Under the pieces are notes generated by a model. It ran no database searches. It saw only the letters and a program-made list of their open reading frames with translations, and was not told the origin of the DNA. A stretch of DNA of 64,000 nt, taken from JAEZBP01 sp963832725 (GTDB taxonomy: Bacteria > Myxococcota_A > Polyangia > Polyangiales > Sandaracinaceae). The position numbers were made by a program, and so were the translations under genes. The stretch covers positions 682,001-746,000 of the forward strand of contig CAWHVG010000003.1 in the NCBI GenBank assembly GCA_963832725.1, in the 5' to 3' direction. Every line of letters starts with the position of its first letter. Position 1 is the first letter of the stretch. Shown in pieces: positions 63,783 to 64,000 of this stretch.

Positions 63783-63899
63783 CGAACACCTTTCCGTGAG
63801 CTCGGGTGAGCCTCTGCGGAGCCCTCGGCGGGCGGGCGCGCGCGCCAGCCCCGACGGCGAGAGGATCCCCGTCTTAGCACATCGGACGGGGCTCGCGAC

Positions 63900-64000
63900 T
63901 CATTCCGGAAGCGTCTCGTGCGCCAAGGCCCGGTCGTGGAAGAGGAGCATCTCGAGCCCGGCCGGGCCGCGGTTGAACGCGTAGTCGTGAGGGCCCGGCA
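63900..64000 (-). CDS. C-terminal end of a gene that runs off the right edge
   Basis: The visible 33 codons read HDYAFNRGPAGLEMLLFHDRA to the stop TGA at 63900-63902. The start lies beyond the window. No family can be named from so short a piece. Between it and greA (63783-63899) is a perfect 7-bp inverted repeat (CCCCGTC at 63867-63873, GACGGGG at 63885-63891) without a T tract. Confidence 0.5.
   Translation of the reverse strand, partial: PGPHDYAFNRGPAGLEMLLFHDRALAHETLPE

Noticed and set aside
63867..63891. 7-bp inverted repeat between greA and the partial gene
   Set aside because: No T tract follows on either strand, so it is not called a terminator.

Overview
The window is about 70% GC. 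It is dominated by secreted lipoproteins, TPR, HEAT and PEGA proteins, a PknB-type kinase, NtrC-type regulation of type IV pilins, and several lipoproteins with Asp/Cys or Gly-rich repeats. This suggests a myxobacterium (Myxococcota, probably Polyangiales and Sandaracinaceae-like). The assignment is an inference from gene content and style; no 16S or other taxonomic marker is present.

Layout. 1-8.2 kb: partial fused MFS/spermidine-synthase-like membrane protein, small TPR protein, FliA-type sigma factor, CNNM/CBS membrane protein and a large S41 C-terminal processing protease. 8.4-11.5 kb: a frameshifted membrane-anchored protein, an array of 41-bp double-hairpin repeats, and a CDF metal exporter. 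11.8-21.7 kb: an AAA/TPR signalling ATPase, CCA-adding enzyme, CpsB-like PHP phosphatase, alpha/beta hydrolase, LPG-synthase-like flippase domain protein, aspartokinase and a ComEA-like HhH protein. 22-27 kb: a nine-repeat DxD/Cys lipoprotein, an outer-membrane protein, and a yfgM-like/bamB pair in which the YfgM-like protein carries a (GSDDE)16 tract. 27.5-29.4 kb: an ISKra4-type insertion sequence with recognisable ends. 29.6-35.7 kb: a winged-helix/ATPase regulator, a CASTOR/POLLUX-like channel with a GbsR/MarR regulator. 35.8-44.4 kb: a metzincin protease, several lipoproteins, an AgmX/TonB-like protein, enoyl-CoA hydratase, and PEGA and TPR proteins. 44.4-51 kb: a type IV pilin locus with a PilR-like activator, two pilins, a TMTC-like membrane protein and a third pilin-like protein. 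51-58 kb: a PEGA-repeat kinase and a NAGPA-like phosphodiester glycosidase. 57.5-62.4 kb: a HEAT protein, a PQQ-propeller/HEAT lipoprotein and a cyclophilin lipoprotein. 62.4-64 kb: an 89-bp tandem repeat, an SRPBCC protein, greA and a partial gene.

The most informative structure is in the pilin locus. Upstream of each of the two pilin genes lies a pair of TGAC-N7-GTCA inverted repeats, 31 or 32 bp apart, followed by a sigma-54-type promoter (canonical for the second pilin, near-consensus for the first). The gene just upstream encodes a sigma-54 activator with a GAFTGA motif. This reads as a PilR-like regulon with a definable operator.

Caution: at least eleven genes need a single-base correction to read through (13 apparent one-base insertions, 1 deletion). 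The strong bias to insertions suggests sequence or assembly error rather than gene decay. Those genes are annotated over their whole span with the shift positions given.
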